Positions 23,111-35,286 of a DNA stretch of 64,000 bases are shown in pieces. Source of the DNA: Nemophila menziesii. Its lineage: Eukaryota > Streptophyta > Magnoliopsida > Boraginales > Hydrophyllaceae. Position 1 is the stretch's first letter, and the number at the start of each line of letters is the position of its first letter. A model generated the notes under the pieces. It was not told where the DNA came from and ran no database searches. It saw nothing but the letters and a program-made list of their open reading frames with translations. The stretch spans positions 30,310,731 through 30,374,730 of the forward strand of contig JARWIR010000010.1 in the NCBI GenBank assembly GCA_029959085.1. Reading direction: 5' to 3'. A program made the translations under genes and the position numbers.

Positions 23111-24770
23111 TATACATTTAAGATACAACAAAAATATGATGATCGTCAATTGAAGCTTGTACTAAGGCCCTAGTTGAAATGGTTATTATAGATGAATTAA
23201 GTTTTAGGTTTGTGGAAGACATTGGTTTTTAAAAAAATTGTAATATAATGCAACCAAATTTAAAACTATACCATCTAAAATGACTATAATGCAAAAGTGT
23301 ATGTCTATTCATGAAGAAGAAAATTTAAGTTGAAATCTGAATTGAATAATTTTACCATTAGTATGACCACAAATACTTGGACCTCTAATCAGAATTTGAA
23401 TTACATGTATTTAACTGCTCATTATGTTAATTTTGGTTGGAAACTAAATAAAAGAATCATAGGATTTTCTAAAGTTGAGGATCTTAAGGGTGAAACAATA
23501 GGTAGAAAAGTTGAAGCCATTCTTATGGAGTGGAATATCAACTCATCTTTGAAAGTTGATAATGCTTCTTCTAACACTGTTAACCATGAATTTCTTCATG
23601 TAAGGTTTTGTTCTCACATTTTAAACCTCATTGTGAAAGATGCTATGGATGAGTTAGAATCTTGTATCAAGAATATAAGAGAGGTTATGAAATATGTGAG
23701 ATCATCACCTTCCAGATTCAGGTCCTTTAAGAGTTTTGTTGCTTTGTGTGGTGTTGAATGCAAATCAAACTTGTGCCTTGATATTCCAACTAGATGTAAT
23801 TATACATACAAGATGCTTGCATGTGTAGAGAAATTTTAAATTGTGTTTGCAAAAATGAAACTAGATGATACATCATTTACTTCTCATAGAGAGGCCTCAA
23901 GAAGTCCTCCAAACATTTTTTATTGGTTGCGAGGTGTTTTCTTGAGTTTCTAAGGTTGTTTTACAACTCCACTAAGAATTTTAGTGGTACTTTATTTGTC
24001 ACAACAAATCTTTTCTTTAATGAGATAGTCAGAATTTGGGAAAAAATAGTTGAATTGTTTGATAGAGAGAATCCAGTTCTAAGTAAAAGGGTTGGGGTGA
24101 TGAAAACCAAATTTACAGATTATTGGGGTGTTAATAGCATCAACATTAAACTATATGTCGCAGTTGCATTAGATCCAAGGAAAATATTGCAATATCTTCA
24201 ATGTTATTTCAGTTTTATGTATACTTCAACTGAATCTGATCATTTGCTCTTTAAGGTTAAAGATGCTTTAACAATAATGTTCAAAGCTTATGAAAAGTTT
24301 GTTGCTCCTACTAGTTCATCTAGTGGTGAAGTTGAAAGATCTTCTTCAATGTTAGTTGATTCTTCATGTGTTCTTGGTGGTAGATTTCAGTCTTTTATGG
24401 CTGATTAACATCCTTTCAAAGGCTCAGGACTAGAAATTTATTTAAAAGAAGATATAGAGGATATGACTTCTAACTTTGACATTTTGAAATGGTGGAAAGT
24501 TAAATCGTTGAGGTTTAAAATTCCGTTCTAACTGGACAAACATGTTTTGGATGTTCCAGTTTCTACTGTGCATCTGAATCATCCTTTAGCACTAAAGGAG
24601 AGTGCTTGAGTAGTTTAGAAGCTCTTTGGCCCCCAAAAATGTTGAAGCTTTAATATGTACTCAAAGTGGCTCAGATCTTCTCTTCCAATTGATCTAAGTA
24701 CATCTAAACAAATTGTGGAAGAATTGGAAGCTGAATTGGGTAATTTGTTTTATCACTATTCTGATGTTTT
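23111..24770 (+). pseudogene. hAT-superfamily transposase (zf-BED/RICESLEEPER-like), broken
   Basis: A plant hAT transposase read through several breaks. At 23130-23215 is the lead-in KYDDRQLK...ALVEMVIIDELSFRFVED. At 23330-23839 are TTNTWTSNQNLNYMYLTAHY, the catalytic-region motif DNASSN, CSHILNLIVKDAM and DIPTRCNYTYKML (the usual Trp of PTRWNSTY is Cys). A stop at 23837 is followed by a frameshift near 23910. At 23923-24408 are KTKFTDYWG and VAVALDPR. At 24440-24720 lies the C-terminal dimerisation region (DILKWWKVKS, VLDVPVSTV, WLRSSLP) with further stops and shifts. The N-terminal BED zinc finger is missing. Terminal inverted repeats and an 8-bp duplication were not found, so the element's limits are unknown. 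It is non-functional. Confidence 0.88.
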
Positions 24771-24903
24771 CATTACAATTTGCCAGTTTATAATAATATC
24801 TAACTTGAAGTTTCGTTTACTGTCTTATGTAAGTTATTATGGCTTGGATGAGTTAAGTGAGAGTGAAACTACTTACTCCACTCTAACAGATTCAATAATT
24901 TAG

Positions 24904-25470
24904 CCAATAACCTGATGTAAGTTAAGATTCAGTTGGTTTAAGTAAATGACTTACATTTCAGTTTACCAATGCTAATTGAACAAAGTTTGCAACTCAGGAC
25001 TTCCTATGATGCATTTAGAGTTAATAATTTGTAAAGGTGCATATTTTTATGGTACAAATCAGTTGAGGAAATTGAATTACTTTGAGATGGAATCCTTTAA
25101 TTATGCTCTCGGTATTTGAAATTTGTATGTTTTAAAATATAATCCATGTCCGTTGTCCATTGTCCCTTGTCCCTATAGGTTAAGTGTCAGTGAAGATTAT
25201 ATTACTAATCAGAGGCTCTAATACGTAGCCAATAATGATAATTTATTATACTACATAACTACATAAAAGAGTTCTCTATAAGTTTAAGTGTTTAACATTT
25301 TGAGGCTATGATATTATTGACTTTTTCTATTTATTATAAACAAAAGAGAACTCTATTTGTGTGACTTTTATCATACATGGTAAGGAAAGGAGCAAACAAG
25401 TAAAGGAGTCATTTTGATCATTCTGAAGTTATGTTAAATGATTGTATTTTCAAACTCGACTGTTGGAAAT
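24904..25470. other. 3' flank of the hAT pseudogene, no genes recognised
   Basis: AT-rich non-coding DNA continuing to the 61-bp repeats; probably still hAT-derived 3' sequence. A short tandem TCCGTTGTCCATTGTCCC lies at about 25150. Confidence 0.4.
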
Positions 25471-25640
25471 GTAATTTGGTTTTGGAAATAATAAACTTGT
25501 AATTCAAGGTCGTGAATCATTTGATGTACTTGTAATTTGGTTTTGGAAGTGTTTAACTTGTAATTCAAGATTGTGAATCATTTGATGTACTTGTAATTTG
25601 GTTTTGGAAGTGTTTAACTTGTAATTTCAAGTTTCCTTTG
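25471..25640. repeat. 61-bp tandem repeat (about 2.8 copies)
   Basis: GTAATTTGGTTTTGGAA starts at 25471, 25532 and 25593, each followed by (A/T)AACTTGTAATTCAAG. The second and third units are more alike than the first. Confidence 0.88.
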
Positions 25641-26084
25641 TAATTTAACTTGTTAAATTATTATCCTTTGTTTGGTGTACTTAAATTTTACTTACGGTTC
25701 ATATCTGAATATATTGGATTAAACCCGAAACCACCCTTTTGAACCCAAGAAAAACCAAACCAGCATAACATCAATAATGGATTGATTTATGGTTTCACAA
25801 AACCAAAACCCAACAATATGGGTTGGTTGACTTTTAGTTTGTTGATTCACTACACAAAATTTCTTAAGTAAGATGTCATCCACATATAGTAAAAAAAACA
25901 ACATACTTTCAGAAATAATGCTATAATACAAGCAACTATCATATTCACTCCTTTTAAAACACAAACTCAATACAAAATGTCGAATCTTTTATACCATTGC
26001 CTAGGTGATTGTTTAACTATATAAAGATTTTTTAAGTAAACATACAAAGTCAGGATGCTTAGGGTCAACAAATACCTCAAGTTG

Positions 26085-26088
<4 letters not shown>

Positions 26089-26174
<86 letters not shown>
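26089..26174. repeat. (AT)43 microsatellite inside copia reverse transcriptase
   Basis: 86 bp of uninterrupted AT dinucleotides. On the minus strand it falls after the RT motif AFLHGEIDEDIY, where family members normally read on into an IYM codon string. Expansion of that short AT-rich coding string is the simplest origin. Confidence 0.95.
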
Positions 26175-26176
<2 letters not shown>

Positions 26177-26976
26177 TCATCAATTTCACCATGTAAAAAA
26201 GCAGTTTTCACAACAAGTTGTTCAAGTTCTAAATCAAATCAGACTACATATGCAAGCATCATTCTTATAGTCTTAAACTTAACAAAAGATGCAAAAATTT
26301 CATGAAAATCTAGACCTTTTCTATGTGTATAGCCTTTAGCTACAAGTCTAGCCTTATACCTTCTTTTATCTTATACAACCATCTATACTAGATCGAGTTA
26401 TGGTCAGGGGGTGGTTTTACTAAAATCCAAATTTTGTTAACATACAAAGAATTCATTTCTTCTTTTATAGCGGATAATCAAAAAAAATTTATCCTTATGT
26501 TTTAAAACCTCGTTATAAGATTCAGGATCAATGTGACTGACTTCAATAGCAGCTATTAAAGTAGTGTAAACACGTTTAACATAAGAATTTCAGGTTGAGG
26601 GACTAGGTTCTCTTCTTTATCTATCTCTAGTAAGTTAGTAATTTACCAAACTGTCTTGTAGGGATTCCCAAAATGTCTCAACCCCATTGGTGTGCTCAGT
26701 GGATTCAGGTAGCTCTGAGGGTTGGACTCCTTTAGTCTCTTCTTCATTGACTGGTTCAGGATGACTTTGGTCAACTTCATCATTTCCAGTATTGTTTATG
26801 GGCTCCACCTCAATTCCTATACTATCAGGGACATTTTCAGGTTCAATTACATCACTACCTGAAATCATAGAATTTTTCTTGCAAGGAAAATAAGTTTCAT
26901 CAAAAATTACATCTCTACTGATAATAATTTGTATGCCTCTAGGACTTTTATCCCATAATCTATAACCTTTAGTACC

Positions 26977-28558
26977 TGGTGTCTCATGGTGTGTGATAAA
27001 ATCACCACCCTAAATGAGAAGGACACTACCCGCATGTGCACGGGTCGTTCCAAGTATTATGTGTAAATAATACAGATTTCATTTTCAGGGATGGATAGTT
27101 ATAACTCAAATATTAATCAGATTAGTAGTAGTAATTGTTTAAAACAGAAAAGTAAAGTGATACGATTTTTGTTTGGTTTTGATTATGAACTAATGATGCA
27201 ATAAAATAAAGTATTGAAATGATTAACTGAAAAGAAATAATGCAAGTAAATAAGATTGGACGCAAGAATGAGAGAGATACTTGAGTCTCGCAAGGGTTTC
27301 ACCTAAATCCCTATACATGCTTCTGTTTAACGGTTAAAGTGGTATTATTGTGTTAGCCGGGACTCTAATATCTCCTAACCCCCATCAGGGTGGACTTAGG
27401 AGCTATCCTACGGTATTATAAACCCCGTTAGGGCGATTATATCTTCTTTCGAATGATTAAGTCTTTTACCTCATTGGCTGCGTGGTTAGTTAAGCCCGTC
27501 AGGATCATTGACGAACACCACACATCTATTAAATAGGTCTGTAATTAAACCCCGCGTCAAGATGATCACTTCACCACTAAAGTGAATAGCCTAATTATTA
27601 TAACCTACCTTTGATTCATGACTTCAAAAATAGTAAATAAAATTAAGATAATAGTCAATCCAAAATACCAAGTTTAAATCAAATAATTAAATCCCAAATT
27701 CAAAAAACATCAATTATATAGATTAGGGGCTTAAACCATAATGCGATTCTCAAGTACTGAATAATTTAGCTCATGTTCGAATTAGAAAATGAAATAAAAT
27801 AAAGGAAAGACATTATCCTAAATTACAAAAATAAAATATGAAACCTAATTGAGGCGCTGGATTATGCTGTTGTTGATGGAGGAATAAGAATTCTCCAGCT
27901 CTAACTTCCCCTTCTGCTTTCTGCTCTGACTTGGACTTTTAAAATTTAGCGTGTATTGAATTGTCTCAAGTGTGGAGGTCTATATGTCTATTTATAATAG
28001 AGAATCAGGATTGGGCTTTTTACTTAAGAATAATAAATTATATAATAAAAAGCCTAAATCCATCTTCTAAATCACGTAATTGTTGTATAATTGTTGGTAA
28101 AACGGCCGTAACTTTTGCATATCATATCCAAATCACCTGATTCCACTCCTCAAATCTTCCTAACTCAAAGTCTCAACTCTCTATTTCATAATTTCAAGCA
28201 TGAATCAGTACTGAAGTGGCTCGAAAACAGCAATTAGTAACAGCTTTCTAGATTTCCAACTCTATTAGTCAACTCTTTGGATAATCTTTTCTTGCTTTTG
28301 AACTCTCTGCTTGATCTAAGACTTTAATTATCACTTCTCCTCCTTGTCTTGGTGCTCCATAGCATCCATGGACCTAAGAACTTTGCACTAAAAATGCACA
28401 AATTAATGTACAAAAGCTGTAAAAATGAAATATCTTAATTATAAGGGGAGAAAATGCAATATAACGTAATAAGCATAAAAGTCTATCAAATAAGTCTAAT
28501 ATTCACCTAAAATGATGTCTCCTAAGGGCTTATAATTAGAACAAAATGGGAGACATCA
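26977..28558 (-). mobile_element. solo LTR, Athila family, inside copia integrase
   Basis: 1582 bp, ending on the plus strand with GGGAGACATCA at 28558 and beginning TGGTGTCTCATGGTGTG at 26977. Flanks are GTACC (26972-26976) and ATACC (28559-28563), one mismatch from a perfect duplication. Excising it rejoins the copia frame (FLGYQSMCG to TKGYRLWDK). It carries the segment CTACCCGCATGTGCACGGGTC that is absent from the young LTR pair at 39382/49180, so it belongs to a different subfamily. Confidence 0.88.
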
Positions 28559-30010
28559 ATACCACACATAGATTGATAACCCAAAAACACACATTTAAGG
28601 GATGTGGGGTCTAATTTTTCTTTTGTACTATGGGCATATGCAGCAATACCAAAAATTCTCAAGTTAGACAAGTCAGGTTTTTTTATTATCCCACAATTCC
28701 ATTGGACATTTCGTATTAAGGGACATCTATTTACCAAATATGTAGCAGTATAAAGGGGTTCACCCCAAGAAGATTTTAAAAGTCCATAAGTAGATAATAA
28801 ACATCTAACATTTTTTACACAAGTTCTATTCATTCTTTCAACTACTCCATTTTGTTGTGGTATTTTTCTAATAGTTCTATGCCTTAATATAACATGTGAT
28901 TTACAAAAACGATCAAACTCATCATTAGAGAATTCCAAACCATTATCAGTTCTCAAAGTTTTAACATATTTTCCAGTTTGTTTTTCTTCTAAAACAATCA
29001 ATTTCTTTATTGTATTAAAAGTGTCACTTTTATTTTTCAAAAGAAATGTACATACCCTTCTAGAGTAATTATCAACTAAAGAGAGCAAAAAATCCATCCC
29101 TTCATGGGTCTTATGCTTCTCAGATCCTCACAAATCAGCATGTATATATTCAAGAATATTTTTAGACATGTGAATACCAGAAGTAAATTTCATTCTATGT
29201 TGTTTAGCTAAATGACTCACAGAATCAAGAATAGAGATAGAATCCTTACCTAGAAAGACATCTTTGTTTAGCACATTGAGTCCTAACTGCCTCATATGCC
29301 CAAGGCTCAAAATCCACATAATAGTAGCTGCATTCTCAACATTAGTATCAATCGTATTCAAATCAGAAGTAATGCATAAATCATCAAGAATATATAAACT
29401 ATAAACTTTCTTTGCACGTAGGATAAGTTTACTATTCTTGTACACATTGATCACGCCATTTGAAACTTTATATATACATCCAAGATCATCTAAAACACCT
29501 AAAGAAATAAAGTTTCTTTTTAGATCAGGTTTCCATCTCACATCATTGAGGGTTATCAGTTTTCCATTATTAAGTCTTAAGTTTACACTACCAATCCCAG
29601 CCACTTGACAAGTATCATTGTTACACATATAAACAGTTTCAGACTTAGATTCATTTAAGTCATAAAACCTCCTAATTTGGACTCATATCAAAAGTACATC
29701 CAGAATCAACAATCCAATTAGATTTACATGTTATATTAGTTACATTTAAGACTTCACAGGTATCATCATTCTTAAGGGGCAAATATGCAATATTGGTTTC
29801 AGTGTTATTACTAGCATTCGTAATCTTAAGTGCATAACAATTCTTCTTAATATGTCCAGGTTTTTCACAATGATAACATTTCCTTAACTCGGATTTGTTA
29901 TTCTTATTCCCTATATTTTTCTTCTTAAACTTATTAGGTTTTCACATACTCAGGGGACTCGGTTCTATGTTTCACAAACAAGTTATTACCAACAAGTTTC
30001 ATATTCTTTA

Positions 30011-30496
30011 GAGTAAATGCCTCCTTTACCCCCTAAAGTATGGCCGAATTGACAGATTGCCCCCCACTGTATTTTTTGGTACTGGACGCCCCTTAAATTT
30101 CATTTTTGTGACTGGATGCCCCTTTCGTGACTGGAGGCCCCTTAAAGAAATATGCGTCATTTAAATATCACAAAAATGTAAACAGACCCCCCATAACGGA
30201 TACCCTATTCATGACATTTAACATAGTTATTTTATATTTAAATGACCATATGTTAGGGGCATCCACTTACTCGATAAAGAAATAGGCGCCATTTAATCTC
30301 TCCAGAGTTACGAAAACAAATCTTAAGGGTCATCCAGTCACGAAAATTAAACTTAAGGGGCATCCAGTCACGAAAAGAAAACTTAAGAGAAATCCGGTCA
30401 CGAAAATGAAATTTAAGGGACATCCAGTACCAAAAAATACATTGGGGTAAACTGTCAATTCGGCCATAGTTTAGGGGTTAGTGGATGTATTTACTC
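30011..30496. mobile_element. Mutator-type (MULE-derived) MITE with ~80-bp TIRs
   Basis: 486 bp beginning GAGTAAATGCCTCC and ending, in reverse complement, GAGTAAATACATCC. The inverted similarity extends about 80 bp through AGTATGGCCGAATTGACAG and TTTTTTGGTACTGGA. It is flanked by a perfect 9-bp duplication TATTCTTTA (30002-30010 and 30497-30505), the size produced by Mutator transposases. The interior has about four imperfect ~33-bp repeats around CATCCAGTCACGAAAA. It interrupts the copia gag and has no ORF. Confidence 0.92.
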
Positions 30497-31307
30497 TATT
30501 CTTTAATTCAAGTTCATGAGTTCTCAAAGAAGCAACAATCTGGTCAAATGTAGGCATCACAATAGAGTATTGAGAAGCATCATTAACAACTTGATAAGAA
30601 TCGGGTATACAGTTTAAGAGGATCATGCATTTACTGGTCTCATCTAGGGCAATTTCATAATCTTTTAAAACCAGGTTTAATTTTAAAAACTCATCAACAG
30701 TTTTTGAAACACATTTCCTTTAAGAAAAGCAAGATTTGGAGCACATTGCACAAAGTATAAAGAATCGAGTTAACCCCAAAGGTCAATGGTCGTTTGAGCT
30801 CCATCTACTTTTCTTACAACAATATCGGATGAATTCAAAAACACTAAGTTAAATGTTTCCTTGCTTATTTCTTTCTTTCTTTTCAATGCATCCTCAGACC
30901 ATTTAGTTGTATCGGCTACAAGCACCGACAACACTTTGTGATGGGACAATAGAACACACATTTCCTTTTTTCGAACTCCGGAGTCAGTTTAAACACCGAG
31001 ACCTCAAGTCTTGTAGTAGCCATAGATCTATAGGATCTGTTCAACTATCATATATAAAACATAAGAACACACGTATTAGGGTTAGATCCAAACCAATAAA
31101 CCCTAGAAAAATATATTCTAGGATGAAGATTTTGAAAATTCTTTGAATACTACCAAATGGTATGGGTAAAATAAAAGATATTAAACTTTTACAGTCAAAA
31201 CTATTTTATTTGTTTAAAATCAAACAATCATACATAGATCTATTTAAACCGAACCGACGAAATCTTTCTAGAAAATCGATTTAAACAACTATCGTAACAC
31301 CAAGAAA

Positions 31308-31319
31308 GCTCTGATACCA
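31308..31319 (-). promoter_or_regulatory. copia primer-binding site (tRNA-iMet)
   Basis: On the minus strand TGGTATCAGAGC, complementary to the 3' end of initiator tRNA-Met and typical of plant copia elements. It lies one base from the LTR end at 31321 and upstream of the gag start at 31023. Confidence 0.9.
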
Positions 31320-31320
31320 C

Positions 31321-31794
31321 TGTTGTAAATTTAAAAGAATGTCTTAATTTTCTCATTTTTGAAAGATAGTAAAAATATCCGTCAAATCAAGTTTAATCTC
31401 AAAAATAAAGGTGTAAAGAAAAGTGCGGAAAAGTAAAGACACAAAGACCTACATCCACCCTGTAGCAATCAACGAGAGACGCTTGGTGACTATAAGAACA
31501 AGATTACAACTTCGGACTGAATCCTTTAGCAATTACAGAGAATAGACAAACCCTATGATTTCAATCGAAAACCTTAGCCATTATGGAGAAATCCTACTCA
31601 ATATGCAAGTCAGTTGCTTGCAATTTACCTGTAATCTTAGTTCTTTATAACATGGAACAAAATTTACAATAAACCCTAGGTTTTGTATGTTGAGAGAGTT
31701 CGAGAAAGAAGAAGAGAAGTCAAAGACGGAAAAGAAAAGTCTGACTGAATGTAAAGAGAAAAGGTTTTATATATAGACTATCTAGGGTTTTAAT
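31321..31794 (-). mobile_element. copia 5' LTR (3' part), split by a solo LTR
   Basis: The LTR terminus adjoins the primer-binding site at 31320/31321. A minus-strand TATATATA box (about 31769-31776) is followed by a leader that contains a plausible transcription start. The LTR continues beyond the inserted solo LTR after 32562, but its outer end could not be located. Confidence 0.7.
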
Positions 31795-32557
31795 TGTTAT
31801 TAGAAATAACCACCAGTTGTACAAAAGAAAATGGTTTCCGAAAAACAAAAGAAAAGAAAAATGTTTTTGAAACAAACTAACTATTACAATAATCCGAAAT
31901 GCGATTACAACAATCGAATAACAATTACACGGAAAGAAATACGATTACAAAAATCGAATTAAAAATTACACGGAAATAACAAACTTACACGGAAAAGAAA
32001 AACAAAGTCGTCACCGTTGTTAAAAAGATATTCCGGCGTGACCGGTATCTCTAACAGAACTACAACGTAGGGAAAAATATAGAGAGAAGGTGGTGAGGCA
32101 GAGTGTTTTTCTTGTGTGTTATTTCGTAGCTGCTAAGAGTGTAGTGAGTGCTCTTTATATAGGGGAGTGGAGAGGAGGACCCAAGCCTTCAGAAACGTCC
32201 CCATTAAGTCCCATGATTTCCTCCCGAAATTGGCTTAATTGGGTTGACGTTTTGATTGTCTTGTAACCCCCACGTTTGGATTTGATTTGATTTTCTATAA
32301 CAGCTTAGTTGACCTCCTTTGATATTCCCACGTTAGTTGACCTCCTTTGATATTCCCACGTGTTTGACTTGACTAAGTAACAGAGTGGTGATGCGCGCGG
32401 GCTAACCCATTGCTTTGCTATGCGCATGGTTGTTGGCTATTTGGACATTGGTAATATTACACCTTATAAAAGAAGGCAAAAAACCTTTTCTCCTACCGAT
32501 GTGGGAGAACTTTAAAAGTGTCCAAAAACTTTATTGTGACTTTCAAGTTTTCCAACA
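31795..32557 (-). mobile_element. solo LTR of a copia family (same family as 61270-62218)
   Basis: 763 bp, reading on the minus strand TGTTGGAAAACTTGAAAGTC... to ...CTAATAACA, with the perfect 5-bp duplication TTAAT at 31790-31794 and 32558-32562. A minus-strand TATATAAAG promoter box lies near 32153-32161. Long blocks are shared with the copia LTR at 61270-62218 (AAAAAGATATTCCGGCG, ATCTCTAACAGAAC, GTAACCCCCACGTTT). Confidence 0.92.
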
Positions 32558-32623
32558 TTAATCCCATCCGTCCAAAGTAATAGAAGATCAATGCTTGTAG
32601 ATGTGCTATGCATATAAGTAATA

Positions 32624-33139
32624 CTACCTCCATTCCATAATAATTGACTCTTTAGAGTTTTTCACACATATTAAGAAACCTAAAAAGTAGGTAAGATTTA
32701 GTTTAAAATGACTAACATGTCCCTAATTATAAGAGAGAGAAAATTAAATATTTAATTGGTACTCCCTCCATTCCTTAATAATTGACTCTTTAGCCAATAT
32801 AATTTATTCCACAATATATGTCACATTTCAAGTTTCAATACAAATTAAATGACCTCTTTCCACTTTTACCCTTATTCTTAAAAAATTTCAATTTTCTCTT
32901 TTTTAAAAGTAGGGATATTTTAGTCATATTAAACTAAGTTTTTCCTACTTTTTAGATTCCTTAATATGTGTGAAAAGCTCTAAAGAGTCAATTATTAAGG
33001 AATGGAGGGAGTAAGATATTTTAAAAGGAGGGTAGAATAGAAAAAATGTTATTTATTTTGCTTTGGGACTTTAAAAGTGACACACATTATGGAATATGTT
33101 TTTTTGGCTAAAGAGACAATTATTAAGGAATGGAGGTAG
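32624..33139. mobile_element. Stowaway MITE (outer, interrupted)
   Basis: Terminal inverted repeats CTACCTCCATTCC...TAATAATTGACTCTTTAG (left) and its reverse complement (right, ending GGAATGGAGGTAG), flanked by TA. About 264 bp without the nested element. The first and last ~100 bp closely resemble the ends of the mariner-like element at 55210-59386. Confidence 0.92.
32762..33011. mobile_element. Stowaway MITE (inner, nested)
   Basis: A 250-bp element with perfect-looking terminal repeats CTCCCTCCATTCCTTAATAA... and ...TTATTAAGGAATGGAGGGAG, flanked by TA at 32760-32761 and 33012-33013. It is inserted in the outer Stowaway, so it moved later. Confidence 0.94.
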
Positions 33140-33141
33140 TA

Positions 33142-34484
33142 CAACACTGTCATTTTATTTAAGTAAGTTGGTCTCCGCATAAAACCTACACGGATCATTG
33201 ATTCAAGTCAATAGAATAACACTCAAGCAAACCATGTCAGCATAAAATTAATATCAATTTCATCTTGGATTTTATATCAAATAAATTGTTAAATAATATC
33301 TCAATAAGTTGTTGTTCTACTGGGTGTTCAAATCCTTTTCACAGATAGTGTTATTTATTCGAAGTGACCATGAATTTAAGGGAACTGACTGATATTATTT
33401 TGCTACTCTATTTTATTTTGTAATTTATGTTACTAATTTGAGAAAAAATAGTACTACTTTATTTACAAGCACGCCAAGTTGCCACCATAGTCTGCTTTTG
33501 GGTTGAGAATCTTGGACAATCATCAGTAAAGATCTCAACATCACAAGTTTTAAGTTTCAGGGCAGATCTAAGAATCATACAAAATAAATTAAGAGATAAT
33601 TTATACTATAGAGACGGTAAATTCTGTTAAAGGTTAAAAAAAGATTTAACTCGATTTATACTTATAAACGTGATAAATCTAAACTTCATCGAGGGTCGCC
33701 TTGTCCGCCCATGGTATCATCAATTGATATCTAAACCTGTTGATACATTTGATCTGTTCATATTCGGCATGCTAGCTTAAGTACGTCGTTAATTGCACAT
33801 GGACAAAGGCCACAAGGGTATTAATTAATTCATTTGCTTTGTAATTACCACTGGTTGTGGGGTTTTATTTAATAATGTTAAATAATCTTAGTTAATCCTT
33901 AAAGAAATTAAGGTTGTCTGCAGGTGAGTATTAGAATAAAATTTCTTTAATCACTGTCTTCATATTTTAATTTCAAATAAAATTCACTAGTTGTCGTAGA
34001 AGTTCCGAAACATTTTACGTATACCGTTTATCAGTATAATCACATAGAAGATCCATCACGGACAAAGAATTCTAAAGTTATCCAAATAGTTTTCTCTGTT
34101 TATGTTTATTTTTCGGAGCCATTGAGTCAAACCTGCCCTGGTTTAAATATTCTTTTTTCTTATTTATTAGTATGTGTTTCTTGTTTTTGGATAATTTTCA
34201 TTTTATACTTAAAATTACATTTTTTTTCATACCTATAATTACATCTTACTTCTAATTAAAAGGTAAAAAAAAGACTATTTCTAACTAAAAAGCAAAATTA
34301 ACATCATTCTTCTTGTTATAGGTCAATATTTTAATAAAATGTTCTTAATACCCTCTTTCTTTATGATTAATATATTATTTATTTATGTTATTTATTCATT
34401 TATATTTTCACTACAACCACTGTCAGTCAATACTGGTCAACTCTGACAAGTTTTTTTTCTACATTTTTTATATAAAAATCTATT
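33142..34484. other. AT-rich intergenic DNA, nothing recognised
   Basis: No reading frame with a known motif and no clear repeat unit was seen between the Stowaway pair and the left LTR of the Tat-type element. Part of it may still be copia LTR sequence displaced by the insertions. Confidence 0.45.
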
Positions 34485-35251
34485 ACTTATAAGTCAAAAT
34501 ATAACGTTGATACTTGTCCTAATCCTAAAAGGTCCCATAATCCAAGTCGAGGATACAATGCTATAATCTGAAGGTAGAGCTTAATTGCCCGAGAAAAAGG
34601 AATGCACATCTCTTCCTAGGGCATATATTCTAAGTACCTCAAGATAAACATATCACAACATATAAATACCAATTTGATAGGACAGACTTCCCTTTCGGCT
34701 TATCCTACACATACATCTTTGAGATATACTATGCCCCGCAACATTATCTTGCGCGCCCCGTCAATAACTATAAATCCCCTCTCCATAACATGATCGGCAC
34801 CCTCGAAGTACCCATAAAAACTCTTTTTCTCTCTCAAAAAATGGAAGTGGTTATTATACAGTCTACTTAAATCTCCATAACCCCTTGAGCTAAGTAATCC
34901 TCTATATTAACAATGCTAATGTTGAGCGTCATAGTGTCGTTGGGAGCACACCTCCCTATGGTCCTGACTTAGTGTCTGGTCTCAGGAAGGTTGGGATAAG
35001 TAAGCATGTCCTCGGGTGAGGTTTCTCAAGCCATCTCACAGTCGAATCCTCAGGAGAGTAAAGATGAAGCTCATTACTAGTGATCCAGAGTAAGGTACGT
35101 GGTTATTAACACTCCCTACCGTTCAAATTACATACTCTAGTCTCTCCTATTCTTTAGCATATGCGAACACATCTTTGTTGTTATGTTTTTTGCCTTGGAC
35201 TATGTCCTTGGGCAGAGTGTGATGATGAGCGTGACTTTTTGTGATCTTTCA
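34485..35251 (+). mobile_element. left LTR of the Tat-type element
   Basis: Matches 51221-51550 plus 52613-52750 in a chain of shared blocks: ACTTGTCCT, AAGTCGAGGATACAA, GCCCGAGAAAA, CATATAAATACCA (TATA-like), GCTTATCCTAC, CTCGAAGTACCC and finally GATGAGCGTGACTTT. It is more than 15 percent diverged by eye, so the insertion is old. The ends are approximate. Confidence 0.75.
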
Positions 35252-35253
35252 TC

Positions 35254-35270
35254 TGGTGTCATATGTGGGA
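35254..35270 (+). promoter_or_regulatory. primer-binding site resembling the tRNA-Arg type of Tat/Ogre elements
   Basis: TGGTGTCATATGTGGGA lies two bases after the LTR end and matches, with substitutions, the TGGCGCC...CTGTGGGAA-type site used by Tat/Ogre lineage elements. Confidence 0.6.
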
Positions 35271-35286
35271 ATGACTTTGGATCCCA

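Larger units (their letters stand above)
25850..31023 (-). pseudogene. Ty1/copia gag-pol, truncated in reverse transcriptase and interrupted three times
   Basis: Minus-strand order is normal for copia. Gag starts at 31023 (MATTRLEVSVFKL) and continues in 30506-30960. A zinc knuckle (CYHCEKPGHIKKNC, about 29850-29890) and an aspartic protease motif (WIVDSGCTFDMSP, about 29690) follow. GAG-pre-integrase lies at 29128-29628 (LGHMRQLGL). The integrase core at 28564-29097 has catalytic residues visible in RTDNGLEF and PQQNGVVERMNRT, ending in VFLGYQSMCG, which continues at 26971 as TKGYRLWDKSPRG. Reverse transcriptase at 25850-26640 includes VKTAFLHGEIDE and YVDDIL. Sequence stops matching directly after YVDDIL, so RNase H and the 3' LTR are lost. 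Insertions are a solo LTR (26977-28558), a Mutator-type MITE (30011-30496) and an (AT)n run inside RT. Multiple stops and shifts are present. Confidence 0.88.

Noticed and set aside
26055..26270. 71-residue frame of alternating Ile-Tyr
   Set aside because: It is translation of the (AT)43 microsatellite within a pseudogene on the opposite strand.
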